Shown one piece after another: positions 1 to 6,647 of a DNA stretch of 38,776 bases (within the stretch, counting starts at the first letter, position 1; each line of letters opens with the position of its first letter). The notes under the pieces are model-generated. The model did no database searches. It saw only the letters and a list, made by a program, of their open reading frames with translations, and was not told where the DNA came from. Source of the stretch: a virus; IMG/VR virus record IMGVR_UViG_3300035183_000869, positions 1 to 38,776 of that record; one strand, written 5' to 3'. The position numbers and the translations under genes are program-made.

Positions 1-1418
1 TCGGGCTCGGCCTGCGGGTCGCTCAGGAACTCGACGTTCGCCCGAACCGTCTCGTCCGAGATGATGCCGGCCCCCCGGAACTGGAGGAGCCGGACGTCGG
101 CGTTCAGCCGGTCCAGGCCGGCACCGACGCCGTAGACGATCTCGATCTCGTGCCGACCGTCGATGTCCTTGGTCGGGCGGTAGGTCGCCTGGTTCCCGAC
201 CGGCCGGTACAGCGGCTTCTCGCGGTCGAGGTACCGCTCGTCCAGCTGGAACCCGACGCGGTGGATCTGCTGGCGGAGGTCGCCGAGGAGCATCTGGATC
301 TGGCGGACGAGCGAGGTCAGCGAGCCCTGCGTCGAGGCGACGAAAGCGGCCGAGGCGATGGATTGGCGGACCTCGCCCTGGCGCGAGGCCGGGTAGGCGA
401 GGCCGCCCCGCTCCTGCGTGTCCAGGAAGCCGATGATGGAGAGCACCTCGGGCGGAACCCCCGGCATCTGCAGGCGCGTGATGCCCGACTCGCTCGTCGG
501 GTCGAGCTGGTAGATGGTCCTCGGCCCCGGCGGGTCCTCGGGGTTGAGCACGTTCTTCATCACGAGCGGTGAGTGGACCAGCTGGTCCATGTAGTCCACG
601 AGCAGCTGCACGATGCGGTTCTTCGCCACGAGCGAACCGCCCACCTGGTCGAGCATCCCGACGATGCGCCCGTCGGGCGAGGGCAGCTGCACCATCGCCG
701 CCGGCGGGACGCCGAGGTCGTGCCGCCAGCGCTTGACGATGCGGACGCCTCCCGGGCCGAGCGGCTTCCCGTTGTTTCCGAGCGCCGCCACCGCCTTGAC
801 GACCTCGTCGTAGCAGTACAGGTCCCAGATCTCCACGGTGTCCGAGCCGCGCTGCGCTCGCCCGAGGTCGAGGTCGGGGAACAGCCGCTCGGCGACGCGG
901 CGCTTCACGCGCTGGACGACGAGGAGCTCCTGCAGCTGGCCGTTGAAGACGTCGGGGTAGCAGAAGCGCGGGTCCACCCGCATGAAGCGCGGATAGGGCG
1001 AGCGGTCCACCCAGGACACGGCGAAGGCCGCGCCGGTGACCGCGAGGTCCATCGCCCACAGCGGGACCATGAGCGGGCCACGGTCGGCCTGCCAGTGCGT
1101 CTCGGCCACCTGGGCGCGGACCAGCGCCTTCTGCGTCTCCCGGTCGGTGTCGTTCTTCGCCGGCGAGCGCGGCGTGGGCGTGACCTCGGCGACGATGCGC
1201 CCGAGGTCGCGCACGAACGTCTCGGCGACGTTCTGCACCAGCGGGAAGTTAACCTCCCTCCTCTCCCCCTGCTTGAGGACCGGCCATTCGCCGCGCAGCA
1301 GCGCGTCCACGTCCTGGACGCGCGCCTTCCAGGTCGCGTAGGTCTCGCCGATCTGCTCGCGGAAGCTGACGAGGTACTCCTCAGACAGCCTGCTTTCGGT
1401 CACCCGCTCGTCGCTCAT
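1..1418 (-). CDS. Portal protein, variant A (partial, C-terminus off window)
   Basis: This is the N-terminal three quarters of a portal protein, the dodecameric ring through which DNA is packaged and leaves the capsid. It is collinear without indels with the complete portal at 36930-38690, starting at the same ATG inside the end of the terminase gene (38-bp overlap, GGAGG three bases upstream). The reading frame stays open to base 1, where roughly the last 113 residues are cut off by the window edge. It differs from the right-hand copy by about 82 bases in 1377, many at third codon positions, so both versions look functional. It is best read as a second strain variant of the same gene captured at the contig end, not as a paralogue. 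Confidence 0.85.
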   Translation of the reverse strand, partial: MSDERVTESRLSEEYLVSFREQIGETYATWKARVQDVDALLRGEWPVLKQGERREVNFPLVQNVAETFVRDLGRIVAEVTPTPRSPAKNDTDRETQKALVRAQVAETHWQADRGPLMVPLWAMDLAVTGAAFAVSWVDRSPYPRFMRVDPRFCYPDVFNGQLQELLVVQRVKRRVAERLFPDLDLGRAQRGSDTVEIWDLYCYDEVVKAVAALGNNGKPLGPGGVRIVKRWRHDLGVPPAAMVQLPSPDGRIVGMLDQVGGSLVAKNRIVQLLVDYMDQLVHSPLVMKNVLNPEDPPGPRTIYQLDPTSESGITRLQMPGVPPEVLSIIGFLDTQERGGLAYPASRQGEVRQSIASAAFVASTQGSLTSLVRQIQMLLGDLRQQIHRVGFQLDERYLDREKPLYRPVGNQATYRPTKDIDGRHEIEIVYGVGAGLDRLNADVRLLQFRGAGIISDETVRANVEFLSDPQAEP

Positions 1419-1504
1419 GGGCCTCCCAGTACGCGCTCCAGCCGCCCGTGAAGCCGGGCGCGAGCCCGCCACGGAACGTCGTAGCCATGCTGATGCCCGG
1501 CACA
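1..1504. repeat. Terminal repeat, left copy (same locus as 37273-38776)
   Basis: Bases 1-1504 match 37273-38776 at a constant offset of 37272 with no gaps. The last mismatch is at 1377 (C) versus 38649 (T). From 1378 to 1504, exactly 127 bases, the copies are identical. 127 is the largest k-mer used by a common de Bruijn assembler, so the contig very probably closes on itself at this 127-mer, with two strain variants entering it. The implied genome length is 37,272 bp. Confidence 0.9.
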
Positions 1505-3147
1505 AGGGCGCGCGCGTTGTACTTGAGGAACCACAGCGCCATCAGCACGTCGTCGGTGTCCCCCTGCGGGTAGACCATCGCCTCGTTGATGAGCAGGTCG
1601 CTCATCCGGCGGGACTCGGCGTCACCGTAGGGGAACCGCACCCGCCCGGCCCGGAAGTCAACGGCGAGCGACTCGATGCCGAAGTGCGCGTCGTTCTTCG
1701 ACTCCCGCGTCGTGGTGTGGGGCCTGACCCGGACCCGCCTCGAGATGGAGCCGAACTCCGGCGTCTGCAGCCAGAAGTGGGCCAGGTTCTTCTCCACGAT
1801 CAGGTACTCCGGGCGGTAGGTCGCGATCATCCGGTCGAGCTGCTCGTTCGCCTCCCGCAGCTGGAGCTTGTCCCGCAGCACCTCGAGCAGCACCGCCTCG
1901 AACTCCCGGGCGCCCGGGGCGAAGGCGACGTCGGCCACCACGATGCCCCAGTACGCCGTCGGGGAGGGGTCCACCGAGATGGCCCTGACCCACGTCCCGC
2001 TGGCCGGCGGCGAGGAGGGCGGCGTGCCCCAGGTGCGGTCCCGGTCGAGGCACCCGGGCGCATCGGCCTCGCCGTGGATCCAGGCCTCCTGGATGAGCCG
2101 GCGGTGCTCGGTGTGCGGGTTCTGCTGGTACAGGCACTCGAAGCCGTCCTGGCCCAGGAGCTCGTACTGCTCCATCAGCTCCTCGAACGGCTTCTCCTCC
2201 GGCCAGAGCACCTTCGGCGGTACTCCCTCGGCGGGGTTCCCCCAGTCGAGCACGGCGGGGTAGCGGATGGTGTGCCAGAGCTTCGGCGCGCCCGCAAGCC
2301 GCGTCATCCGCAGCTTGTCGAGCGTGCCGTAGATGTCCCGCAGGTGGACCCGCTGCCCGATGACCAGCGCCCGCCCGCCCTTCACCAGGCGCGAGAGCAC
2401 CTCGCGCCGGAACCAGCGCTCCTCGCGCTCCCGCTCGGTGTCCGAGCGCGCGATCTTCTCGTCCGTGATGTCGTCGGCGATGATGAGCGTGGCGCGCCGC
2501 CCGAGGATCTGCTGCCCCGAGCCCCGGATCTGGATGGACAGGTCACCCGTCGCGCCCTCGGTCCGCCTGCCGGCGACCATCCCCTCACCCGCCTGCGGCC
2601 GCCAGGGGAACAGCGTGTTGTCCGGCCGGAAGCGCCCGAAGACCTGGAGCAGCTTGGTGTTCGATTCCAGGTGCGTGAACATCTCCTGGGTGACCTTGCG
2701 GACGCCCTCGCCGGTCTTGGAGATGATGATGATCTGCTCGTCCCGGTTCCCGCAGAGCAGGTAGATCGGCAGCCACACCGCCATCACCGTCGTCTTCGCG
2801 TGCCCCGGCGGCACGTTCAGCAGCAGGTAGCGGTGCTCGAAGAAGTCCCGGACCCACTGCTTCGCGTGCGCCGGCAGGTACTCGTAGCCGGAGAACTCGA
2901 CGAAGAACCGCTCGAACCCCTCCGCCGAGGGCGGATGCACCATCGACCGGTAGGGCTCCTCGAGCTGCTCCGGGCGCATCGGCTCCGGGATGACGATGAC
3001 GGAGGCCGCCATCCCCTCCTGCCTGGCGTAGGCGAGGATCTGCCAGATGCGACGCTCCGACAGCCCGAGCTTCTTCGCGATCTGCGTGGCCGAGTAGCCA
3101 CGCTCGCGCAGCGCCACGACCTCCTTCGCCCGAGCGGCCGTGGGCAT
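1381..3147 (-). CDS. terL: Terminase large subunit with N-terminal helix-turn-helix
   Basis: This is the motor ATPase and nuclease that cuts and packages phage DNA. Counting from the ATG at 3147 (588 residues), an HTH segment lies at about residues 17-38 ([19 protein letters not shown]). Walker A PPGHAKTT is at 113-120 and Walker B LIIADD at 221-226. The C-terminal RNase H-like nuclease has an acidic residue in AISVDPSP near 390 and another in DDVLMALW near 533. No separate small-terminase gene is recognisable next to it, so the HTH may supply DNA recognition in cis; this is inference. Longer starts at 3195 (GTG) or 3249 are open but would run towards or into the divergent HNH gene. It overlaps the portal start by 38 bp. 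Confidence 0.92.
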   Translation of the reverse strand: MPTAARAKEVVALRERGYSATQIAKKLGLSERRIWQILAYARQEGMAASVIVIPEPMRPEQLEEPYRSMVHPPSAEGFERFFVEFSGYEYLPAHAKQWVRDFFEHRYLLLNVPPGHAKTTVMAVWLPIYLLCGNRDEQIIIISKTGEGVRKVTQEMFTHLESNTKLLQVFGRFRPDNTLFPWRPQAGEGMVAGRRTEGATGDLSIQIRGSGQQILGRRATLIIADDITDEKIARSDTEREREERWFRREVLSRLVKGGRALVIGQRVHLRDIYGTLDKLRMTRLAGAPKLWHTIRYPAVLDWGNPAEGVPPKVLWPEEKPFEELMEQYELLGQDGFECLYQQNPHTEHRRLIQEAWIHGEADAPGCLDRDRTWGTPPSSPPASGTWVRAISVDPSPTAYWGIVVADVAFAPGAREFEAVLLEVLRDKLQLREANEQLDRMIATYRPEYLIVEKNLAHFWLQTPEFGSISRRVRVRPHTTTRESKNDAHFGIESLAVDFRAGRVRFPYGDAESRRMSDLLINEAMVYPQGDTDDVLMALWFLKYNARALVPGISMATTFRGGLAPGFTGGWSAYWEAHERRAGDRKQAV

Positions 3148-3209
3148 ACCGCCGCGCAGCTTCTCGCGGCCACGCTTGGAGTTGGGTGACGCCACGCCGG
3201 CATGGTCTC

Positions 3210-3238
3210 GCCCTCGACAAGGGCAGCACGCTCGGCCC
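3210..3238 (+). promoter_or_regulatory. 15-bp dyad plus -10-like box, HNH gene
   Basis: GCCCTCGACAAGGGC (3210-3224) is a dyad with 5-bp arms GCCCT/AGGGC. CACGCT follows at 3227-3232, and the GTG start comes six bases later, leaving no room for a leader or Shine-Dalgarno. The same arrangement, with one base changed in the dyad, precedes the only other isolated rightward gene (29267). Read leftward it could also act on the divergent terminase. Confidence 0.5.
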
Positions 3239-3595
3239 GTGGCACGCAAGCGCCTGAGGTACCCGAGCGACCCGCACTACTACACCAAGGCCGGCCCGGT
3301 CCGCATCACCCACCCCGACGGCACGGTCTCCGAGGAACCCCCCCTCGACGAGGAGGCCTACGCCAGGCTCATCAAGGAGCGCTGGCCGATCCCGCTCCGC
3401 GTTCGCCGCCAGGTCTTCCGCCGCGACGGGGGCCTCTGCCGCTACTGCGGCGCGCCCGGCGAGGAGATCGACCACATCGTCCCGGTCGCCCTGGGCGGCA
3501 GCAACCGCCTCGACAACCTCGTGCTCTCCTGCCACGACTGCAACAGCCGCAAGGGCGCGCAGGTCTGGAAGCCGCGCAAGCGCGCTTGCCCTTGA
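3239..3595 (+). CDS. HNH endonuclease
   Basis: This is a 118-residue HNH nuclease from a GTG at 3239. The zinc-bracketed catalytic core is complete: C67-x2-C70, D78-H79-I, P82, GG at 86-87, N93, then C98-x2-C101-N102 and K105. The N-terminus is basic (ARKRLR), and a 45-residue linker precedes the core. HNH proteins encoded beside terminase are known in many cos-type phages to be needed with TerL for DNA cleavage or packaging, and here the gene is directly divergent from terL. A free-standing homing-type role is possible but less likely given this position. The GTG start is chosen because upstream in-frame codons overlap terL, and because a -10-like box lies six bases upstream. Confidence 0.85.
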   Translation: MARKRLRYPSDPHYYTKAGPVRITHPDGTVSEEPPLDEEAYARLIKERWPIPLRVRRQVFRRDGGLCRYCGAPGEEIDHIVPVALGGSNRLDNLVLSCHDCNSRKGAQVWKPRKRACP

Positions 3596-3620
3596 TTTTG
3601 GGCCTTGGTTCCCTTACCCT
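3592..3620 (+). promoter_or_regulatory. Possible promoter TTGATT-17-TACCCT
   Basis: TTGATT (3592-3597) and TACCCT (3615-3620) are separated by 17 bases, immediately after the HNH stop. The -10 box overlaps a CCCT-N5-AGGG dyad (3617-3629), weakly like the dyads at 3210 and 29235. No gene follows for about 790 bases, so a transcript from here would be a long leader or a non-coding RNA. Confidence 0.35.
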
Positions 3621-3726
3621 CCGTCAGGGACACTCCACGCCGAAGCTGCACGAGCACCACCCCCGAGCCACCTCACCGGTATCCTTCACCGAGAGCCAGG
3701 AACCGTTCGGGGGTCGCTCGCCGGCC

Positions 3727-3758
3727 CCGTGGCGGAACGGCTCACCCCGCCGCCACGG
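3727..3758. repeat. Inverted repeat, 9-bp arms
   Basis: Arms CCGTGGCGG (3727-3735) and CCGCCACGG (3750-3758) are perfect complements around 14 bases. No T-tract follows on either side, so it is not a typical terminator. Confidence 0.5.
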
Positions 3759-3982
3759 TGGCTGCCCCTGATGTCGCGAGCGACCCCCGAGCACCACCCG
3801 CCGAGCTGCCGAGCACGGCGCGGATCTTCAGAGCCCGCCTACACCGAGCAGAACCGGTCACCAGCGCGCAGATGTGGGCACGTTCAGAGCCATGCACCGG
3901 GCGGAATGCGTGAAACGGGGTGCGTGGGGGAGACTACATCCTTCTCCACGCGCGCGTTTATGGACCCCGGTATCGCCCCCCG

Positions 3983-4000
3983 GTCGAACGCTCGTTCGAC
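3983..4000. promoter_or_regulatory. 18-bp palindrome, operator-like
   Basis: GTCGAACG-CT-CGTTCGAC has two perfect 8-bp arms around a two-base centre. This is the size and symmetry expected for a dimeric repressor site. It is one of two such palindromes within 100 bp; the other is at 4060-4081. Confidence 0.45.
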
Positions 4001-4059
4001 TCCCTGCCCTCTCCCGAGCGCTCCCCCGCCTCGATTGTGGGGTCCCTGACCTGCGGCTT

Positions 4060-4081
4060 CACTCTACCTGTAGGTAGGGTG
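4060..4081. promoter_or_regulatory. 22-bp near-perfect palindrome, operator-like
   Basis: The core is CTACCT-GT-AGGTAG (4064-4077), flanked by CAC on the left and GTG on the right with a single mismatched pair between, so nine of ten arm positions pair. It resembles a dimeric regulator site or a recombinase half-site pair. No cognate protein can be assigned. Confidence 0.45.
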
Positions 4082-4147
4082 AGGGTCGGGCGGGCGGTTG
4101 CGGGCCCTCAGGGGCGCGATCGCGGGCTCCAGCGCTCGAGGACGCAG

Positions 4148-4174
4148 GGCCACGCACCCCCCGAGTGCGTGGCC
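4148..4174. repeat. Hairpin, 10-bp perfect stem
   Basis: GGCCACGCAC and GTGCGTGGCC pair perfectly around a 7-base loop. It is GC-rich with no T-run, so it may be a structured leader element or a protein site rather than an intrinsic terminator. Confidence 0.45.
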
Positions 4175-4306
4175 TCGCGGCCGCTCCGCTCGGCCTCACG
4201 GCTGCCCTATCGGCTGCTCGCCTCCGCCTCACGGTCGCTCGCTCCGATCCGCTCGAGCGCAAGCCCTCGAGCCGGCCGGGACGATCCGTACAACGGCTCG
4301 GCGATC

Positions 4307-4318
4307 GTTTGTACAAAC
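4307..4318. promoter_or_regulatory. 12-bp perfect palindrome GTTTGTACAAAC
   Basis: GTTTGTACAAAC is unusually AT-rich for its surroundings. A second GTACAA lies 24 bases upstream (4288-4293), so two GTAC centres sit roughly two helical turns apart. It lies 23 bases before the TTGACC box at 4342. It could be an operator for the rightward promoter or part of an attachment site for the serine recombinase. Confidence 0.35.
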
Positions 4319-4341
4319 CGATGAAGATGGGCGGAGGGGGA

Positions 4342-4380
4342 TTGACCAGGCTCACCGTGAGGGTGTAGGGTGACGGTGAG
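4342..4380 (+). promoter_or_regulatory. Rightward promoter with operator over the -10
   Basis: TTGACC (4342-4347) and TAGGGT (4366-4371) are 18 bases apart. Perfect 8-bp inverted arms CTCACCGT (4351-4358) and ACGGTGAG (4373-4380) flank the -10 box. Binding to these arms would occlude RNA polymerase, so this looks like a repressible promoter driving the 4414-6647 operon that ends in the recombinase. Confidence 0.5.
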
Positions 4381-4413
4381 GCCCGAGGGGCGGGCCACAG
4401 GGGGTGAGGCAGG

Positions 4414-4692
4414 ATGGCCATCTCGGTGGGCAATCGGATTGGGGGGTGCTCCACGTACGACCTGGAGCGCGACATCGAGGAGTTCATCCGTCGCATCGAG
4501 TCCGACGGCTACGCGGTCGTGCAGGACACGAGCCGGCGGCCCTGGAACCACTACGTCGTCGGCTGCGGTATCGGTCACGACGACGCTCGACTCGCCGAGT
4601 GGGGCGAGTCCTTCGCCGCCTACCTGGAGAACGAGTGTGCCGAGCCGTGGTGGGCGGATCCGACCCATCGCCGCTGGTACGTCGGCGAGTAG
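4414..4692 (+). CDS. Hypothetical protein, 92 aa
   Basis: First gene of the rightward operon; I do not recognise a family. It is small, acidic and aromatic-rich, with a helical stretch (LERDIEEFIRRIESDGYAVV, about residues 17-36) followed by WNHYVVGCG and a Trp-rich C-terminus (AEPWWADPTHRRWYVGE). There are three cysteines but no CxxC pair, and no signal peptide or membrane segment. The ATG at 4414 follows GGTGAGGCAGG, a usable ribosome site. The downstream spacer carries the first copy of a hairpin/ribosome-site cassette. Confidence 0.75.
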   Translation: MAISVGNRIGGCSTYDLERDIEEFIRRIESDGYAVVQDTSRRPWNHYVVGCGIGHDDARLAEWGESFAAYLENECAEPWWADPTHRRWYVGE

Positions 4693-4767
4693 GTCCCACA
4701 GCTGCGTCTCGAGCCCTCGCCCGAGGGCTCGGGGCGGAGCCGGAGGGGCCGGCTCGGGGGAGGTGAG
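4690..4767 (+). repeat. Intergenic hairpin/ribosome-site cassette, copy 1
   Basis: Starting at the stop codon, the unit reads TAGGTCCCAC-A-GCTG, then a hairpin with 9-bp arms (4711-4730, GAGCCCTCG/CGAGGGCTC). Next comes a 31-bp block (4737-4767) identical to 5298-5328. That block contains GAGCCGG-AGGGG-CCGGCTC, a second stem, and ends in GGGGGAGGTGAG, which is the ribosome site of the next gene. The hairpin sequences differ between copies while the pairing is kept. Confidence 0.75.
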
Positions 4768-4772
4768 AGGAG

Positions 4773-5258
4773 ATGGCACGGTGGTACGCGCTAGTGGGTG
4801 ACGAGGGCGCCGAGTCCGACCCGTTCGAGGCCGGATCGGACGAGGAGGCCATCGCGGAGGCTCGGCAGCGCGTCGGCGAGTGGATCGACCCGACCGAGAT
4901 CAGCGACACGGCGTGGGTGGTCGAGCGGCTCGTCGAGGTCGTGGGAGATGAGCGCCGCGAGGTGGGCGAGGTTGCCCGGCGCATCGAGCCGGAGGCGGCC
5001 ACAACCTGCCCGAACGGCGAGGAGCACGAGTGGGTCGACGACGGCACCCTCTACCGGCTCGTCGGCGGCCTGCGCGACAACCCCGGTGTCTGGGGCCACG
5101 GGGGCGGCGTCACGATCACCGAGGTCTGCAGGCGCTGCGGCACCGAGGTCGTGAGGGACACGTGGTGCCAGTGCGGCGACTACCCGTCGCCGGGGGCCGA
5201 GCACGTGCATCGCTACGTGACCGTGGGCAAGTACCGGGAGGAGCTCGAGGAGGTCTAG
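4773..5258 (+). CDS. Zinc-binding hypothetical protein, 161 aa
   Basis: The N-terminal 30 residues are acidic (SDPFEAGSDEEAIAEARQRVGEW) and resemble a small alpha/beta segment. The C-terminal half has CPNGEEHEW, then CRRCG and CQCG, ending with H-x-H-RY, a pattern consistent with one or two structural zinc sites. Proteins with this Trp/Cys C-terminal pattern occur as hypotheticals in phages and bacteria; I cannot name a function. The start is set by GGGGGAGGTGAG in the repeated cassette just upstream. The gene is followed by copy 2 of the cassette. Confidence 0.75.
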   Translation: MARWYALVGDEGAESDPFEAGSDEEAIAEARQRVGEWIDPTEISDTAWVVERLVEVVGDERREVGEVARRIEPEAATTCPNGEEHEWVDDGTLYRLVGGLRDNPGVWGHGGGVTITEVCRRCGTEVVRDTWCQCGDYPSPGAEHVHRYVTVGKYREELEEV

Positions 5259-5328
5259 GTCCCACGGCTGAGGGCCGGGCCCATCGGGCCCGGCCCTGAG
5301 CCGGAGGGGCCGGCTCGGGGGAGGTGAG
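5256..5328 (+). repeat. Intergenic hairpin/ribosome-site cassette, copy 2
   Basis: Same architecture as 4690-4767: TAGGTCCCAC-G-GCTG, then a hairpin with 12-bp perfect arms (5271-5282 with 5286-5297, loop ATC), then the identical 31-bp block at 5298-5328. The core GCCGGAGGGGCCGGC (5300-5314) also occurs at 27637-27651 upstream of the capsid gene. Confidence 0.75.
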
Positions 5329-5332
5329 TCCC

Positions 5333-5470
5333 GTGTGGAAGGCCTTGTTCGCAGACTCCCTGCGGACGCTCGCGCAGGTCGTGGCGGCGGCCCTGGTCGC
5401 TGCCGCCGTGCTCGGAGTGTACGTCGTGCTCGGGATGCTGCACGACGGGTACCTGAGGATCGGGTGGTGA
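5333..5470 (+). CDS. Small single-pass membrane protein, 45 aa
   Basis: A GTG at 5333 follows the ribosome site of cassette copy 2 by four bases. The product is 45 residues with one hydrophobic segment (AQVVAAALVAAAVLGVYVVL, about residues 14-33), preceded by a short basic N-terminus (WKALFADSLRTL) and followed by a short polar tail (HDGYLRIGW). It is likely an inner-membrane peptide. A role in superinfection exclusion would be typical for a gene in a lysogeny-type operon, but that is a guess. The stop is two bases before the next ATG. Confidence 0.7.
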   Translation: MWKALFADSLRTLAQVVAAALVAAAVLGVYVVLGMLHDGYLRIGW

Positions 5471-5472
5471 GG

Positions 5473-5688
5473 ATGGACGGTACGACGATGCGCCGCTTCG
5501 CCGAGCAGGATCACCGGAACGGCGAGCACACCGACCCGCCGAAGAACGCCGACCACTGCTGGTACTGCCGGGACATCCTGAGCGGTGAGTCTGACCGCGT
5601 GCTCGAGCGGGAGAGCGAGCCGGCGACCGAGCCCCGTGCGTGGTCACCGACGGCTCGTGAGGCCGCGTGGATGAGGAAGGGCGCGTGA
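5473..5688 (+). CDS. Hypothetical protein with CxxC, 71 aa
   Basis: The ATG at 5473 is two bases after the upstream stop and is preceded by GGTGGTGAGG. The 71-residue product is hydrophilic with a single HCWYC motif near residue 27. That could be half of a zinc site or a reactive Cys pair. The rest is charged and probably flexible (DRVLERESEPATEPRAW). No family is recognised. It overlaps the next gene by 4 bp if that gene uses its GTG. Confidence 0.65.
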   Translation: MDGTTMRRFAEQDHRNGEHTDPPKNADHCWYCRDILSGESDRVLERESEPATEPRAWSPTAREAAWMRKGA

Positions 5689-5891
5689 GAGCGATGAACG
5701 GTCGCTGCGACTGGTGCGGGGACGAGCTCGACCGCGAGCCGGACGAGCAGATCCCCGACGAGACTCTGCTCGGCGTGCGTACGGGAGCACATCCCGACTG
5801 CCCGAGAGCGTTGAACCGCGAGCCGGGGGGCGCGCGGCTCGCAGGCCACGAGCGCGGCCCGTCCCCCAGTCTCGCCGGAGCGTGGAGGTGA
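5685..5891 (+). CDS. Small zinc-finger-like protein, 68 aa
   Basis: The GTG at 5685 overlaps the upstream stop (GTGA) and follows AGGAAGGG; an ATG three codons later (5694) is an alternative. A C-D-W-C pair near the N-terminus and H-x2-C (HPDC) about 30 residues on form a plausible CCHC zinc site. The C-terminus is Gly/Arg-rich and likely disordered. Function is unknown; with its neighbours it forms a set of small Cys-pair proteins just before the recombinase. Confidence 0.6.
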   Translation: MRAMNGRCDWCGDELDREPDEQIPDETLLGVRTGAHPDCPRALNREPGGARLAGHERGPSPSLAGAWR

Positions 5892-5897
5892 GCCTAG

Positions 5898-6647
5898 ATG
5901 AACCGTCCGAGTGCGTTTACGGGCGCAAGCCCTGACCGTGGGCCTGGGCGCAAGCCGCCCCGAGCCCTCCCCTACCTTCGCGTGAGCACGACCGAGCAGG
6001 CCACCGACGGGCTCGGGCTCGATGTACAGCTCCAGGCCTGCCGAGCGTGGGCGCAGCGGAACGGGTACGTGCTCGTCCCGGGGGAGCGGGATGAGGGGAT
6101 CTCCGGCACCGCCCCGCTCGATGAGCGTCCCGGGCTTGCACGTGCGCTCGCCCGGCTCGAGGACGGGGCGGCGGAGGCCCTAGTCGTTTACCGCCTCGAC
6201 CGCCTGGCGCGCGACATCATCGTGCAGGAGACCGTCGTTCGCCGGCTCGAGGCGAGGGGCAAGCAGGTCATCTCGGCCACGGAGCCGGACATCTCGAGCT
6301 CGGACGAGGACCCGACCCGGGCGCTCGTCCGAGGCCTGCTCGGGCTCATCGCCGCCTACGAGCGTGCGGTCATCAAGGGCAGGCTCGCCTCGGCTCGCCG
6401 GCTCAAGGCCGAGCGCGGGGAGTACGCGGGCGGGAGGCCGCCGTTCGGGTACGCCGCCGCCTCCGGGACGCTGATCCCGGTGCCCGAGGAGCAGCGCGTG
6501 CTGCGGCGCATCGCCGAGCTGCGGCGCGAGGGCTACTCGCTCGAGCGCATCTGCGAGCGGCTGGCCGAGGAAGGTCTCAAGCCCCGCTATGCGGAGCGCT
6601 GGCATCCGTGGCAGGTCTCGAAGCTGCTCCGTCGGGTCTCAGCCTGA
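5898..6647 (+). CDS. Serine recombinase, probable integrase
   Basis: This is a 249-residue site-specific recombinase of the resolvase/invertase superfamily. The catalytic serine is S30 in YLRVSTTEQ. Other conserved elements are EGISG (about 66-70), YRLDRLARD (98-106) and the long helix through AAYERAVIKGRLASARRLKAERG. After GGRPPFGY comes a short DNA-binding region (EQRVLRRIAELRREGYSLERICERL) resembling the start of the large-recombinase domain. The zinc ribbon and coiled coil of full serine integrases (usually more than 450 residues) are absent, so this is an intermediate-size form. It is the only recombinase seen and the last gene of the rightward operon. The start follows GGAGGTGA by six bases. 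Its 3' end overlaps the convergent gene by 71 bp. Confidence 0.9.
   Translation: MNRPSAFTGASPDRGPGRKPPRALPYLRVSTTEQATDGLGLDVQLQACRAWAQRNGYVLVPGERDEGISGTAPLDERPGLARALARLEDGAAEALVVYRLDRLARDIIVQETVVRRLEARGKQVISATEPDISSSDEDPTRALVRGLLGLIAAYERAVIKGRLASARRLKAERGEYAGGRPPFGYAAASGTLIPVPEEQRVLRRIAELRREGYSLERICERLAEEGLKPRYAERWHPWQVSKLLRRVSA

Larger units (their letters stand above)
3596..4413. other. 818-bp gene-free region rich in palindromes
   Basis: I find no convincing gene between the HNH stop and the ATG at 4414. The stretch holds inverted repeats at 3727-3758, 3983-4000, 4060-4081, 4148-4174 and 4307-4318, and a promoter/operator at 4342-4380. It lies between the late promoter side (terL) and the recombinase operon, so it is the natural place for the lysis-lysogeny switch, an attachment site or a packaging site. 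Which of these applies cannot be told from sequence alone. Confidence 0.6.

Noticed and set aside
1417-3189. Long rightward open frame over terL (590 codons)
   Set aside because: It is the high-GC antisense shadow of terL with Arg/Pro/Leu-rich product and no motifs.
3721-3770. tRNA-like stretch (TGGCGGAACGGCTC)
   Set aside because: No acceptor pairing, no T-loop and no anticodon stem can be drawn; it is an inverted repeat.
3920-4324. Possible 134-codon gene in the gap (GTG start, GGDYILLHARVYG)
   Set aside because: The start looks protein-like but there is no ribosome site, it runs through several palindromes, and the second half is Arg/Ser-rich noise.
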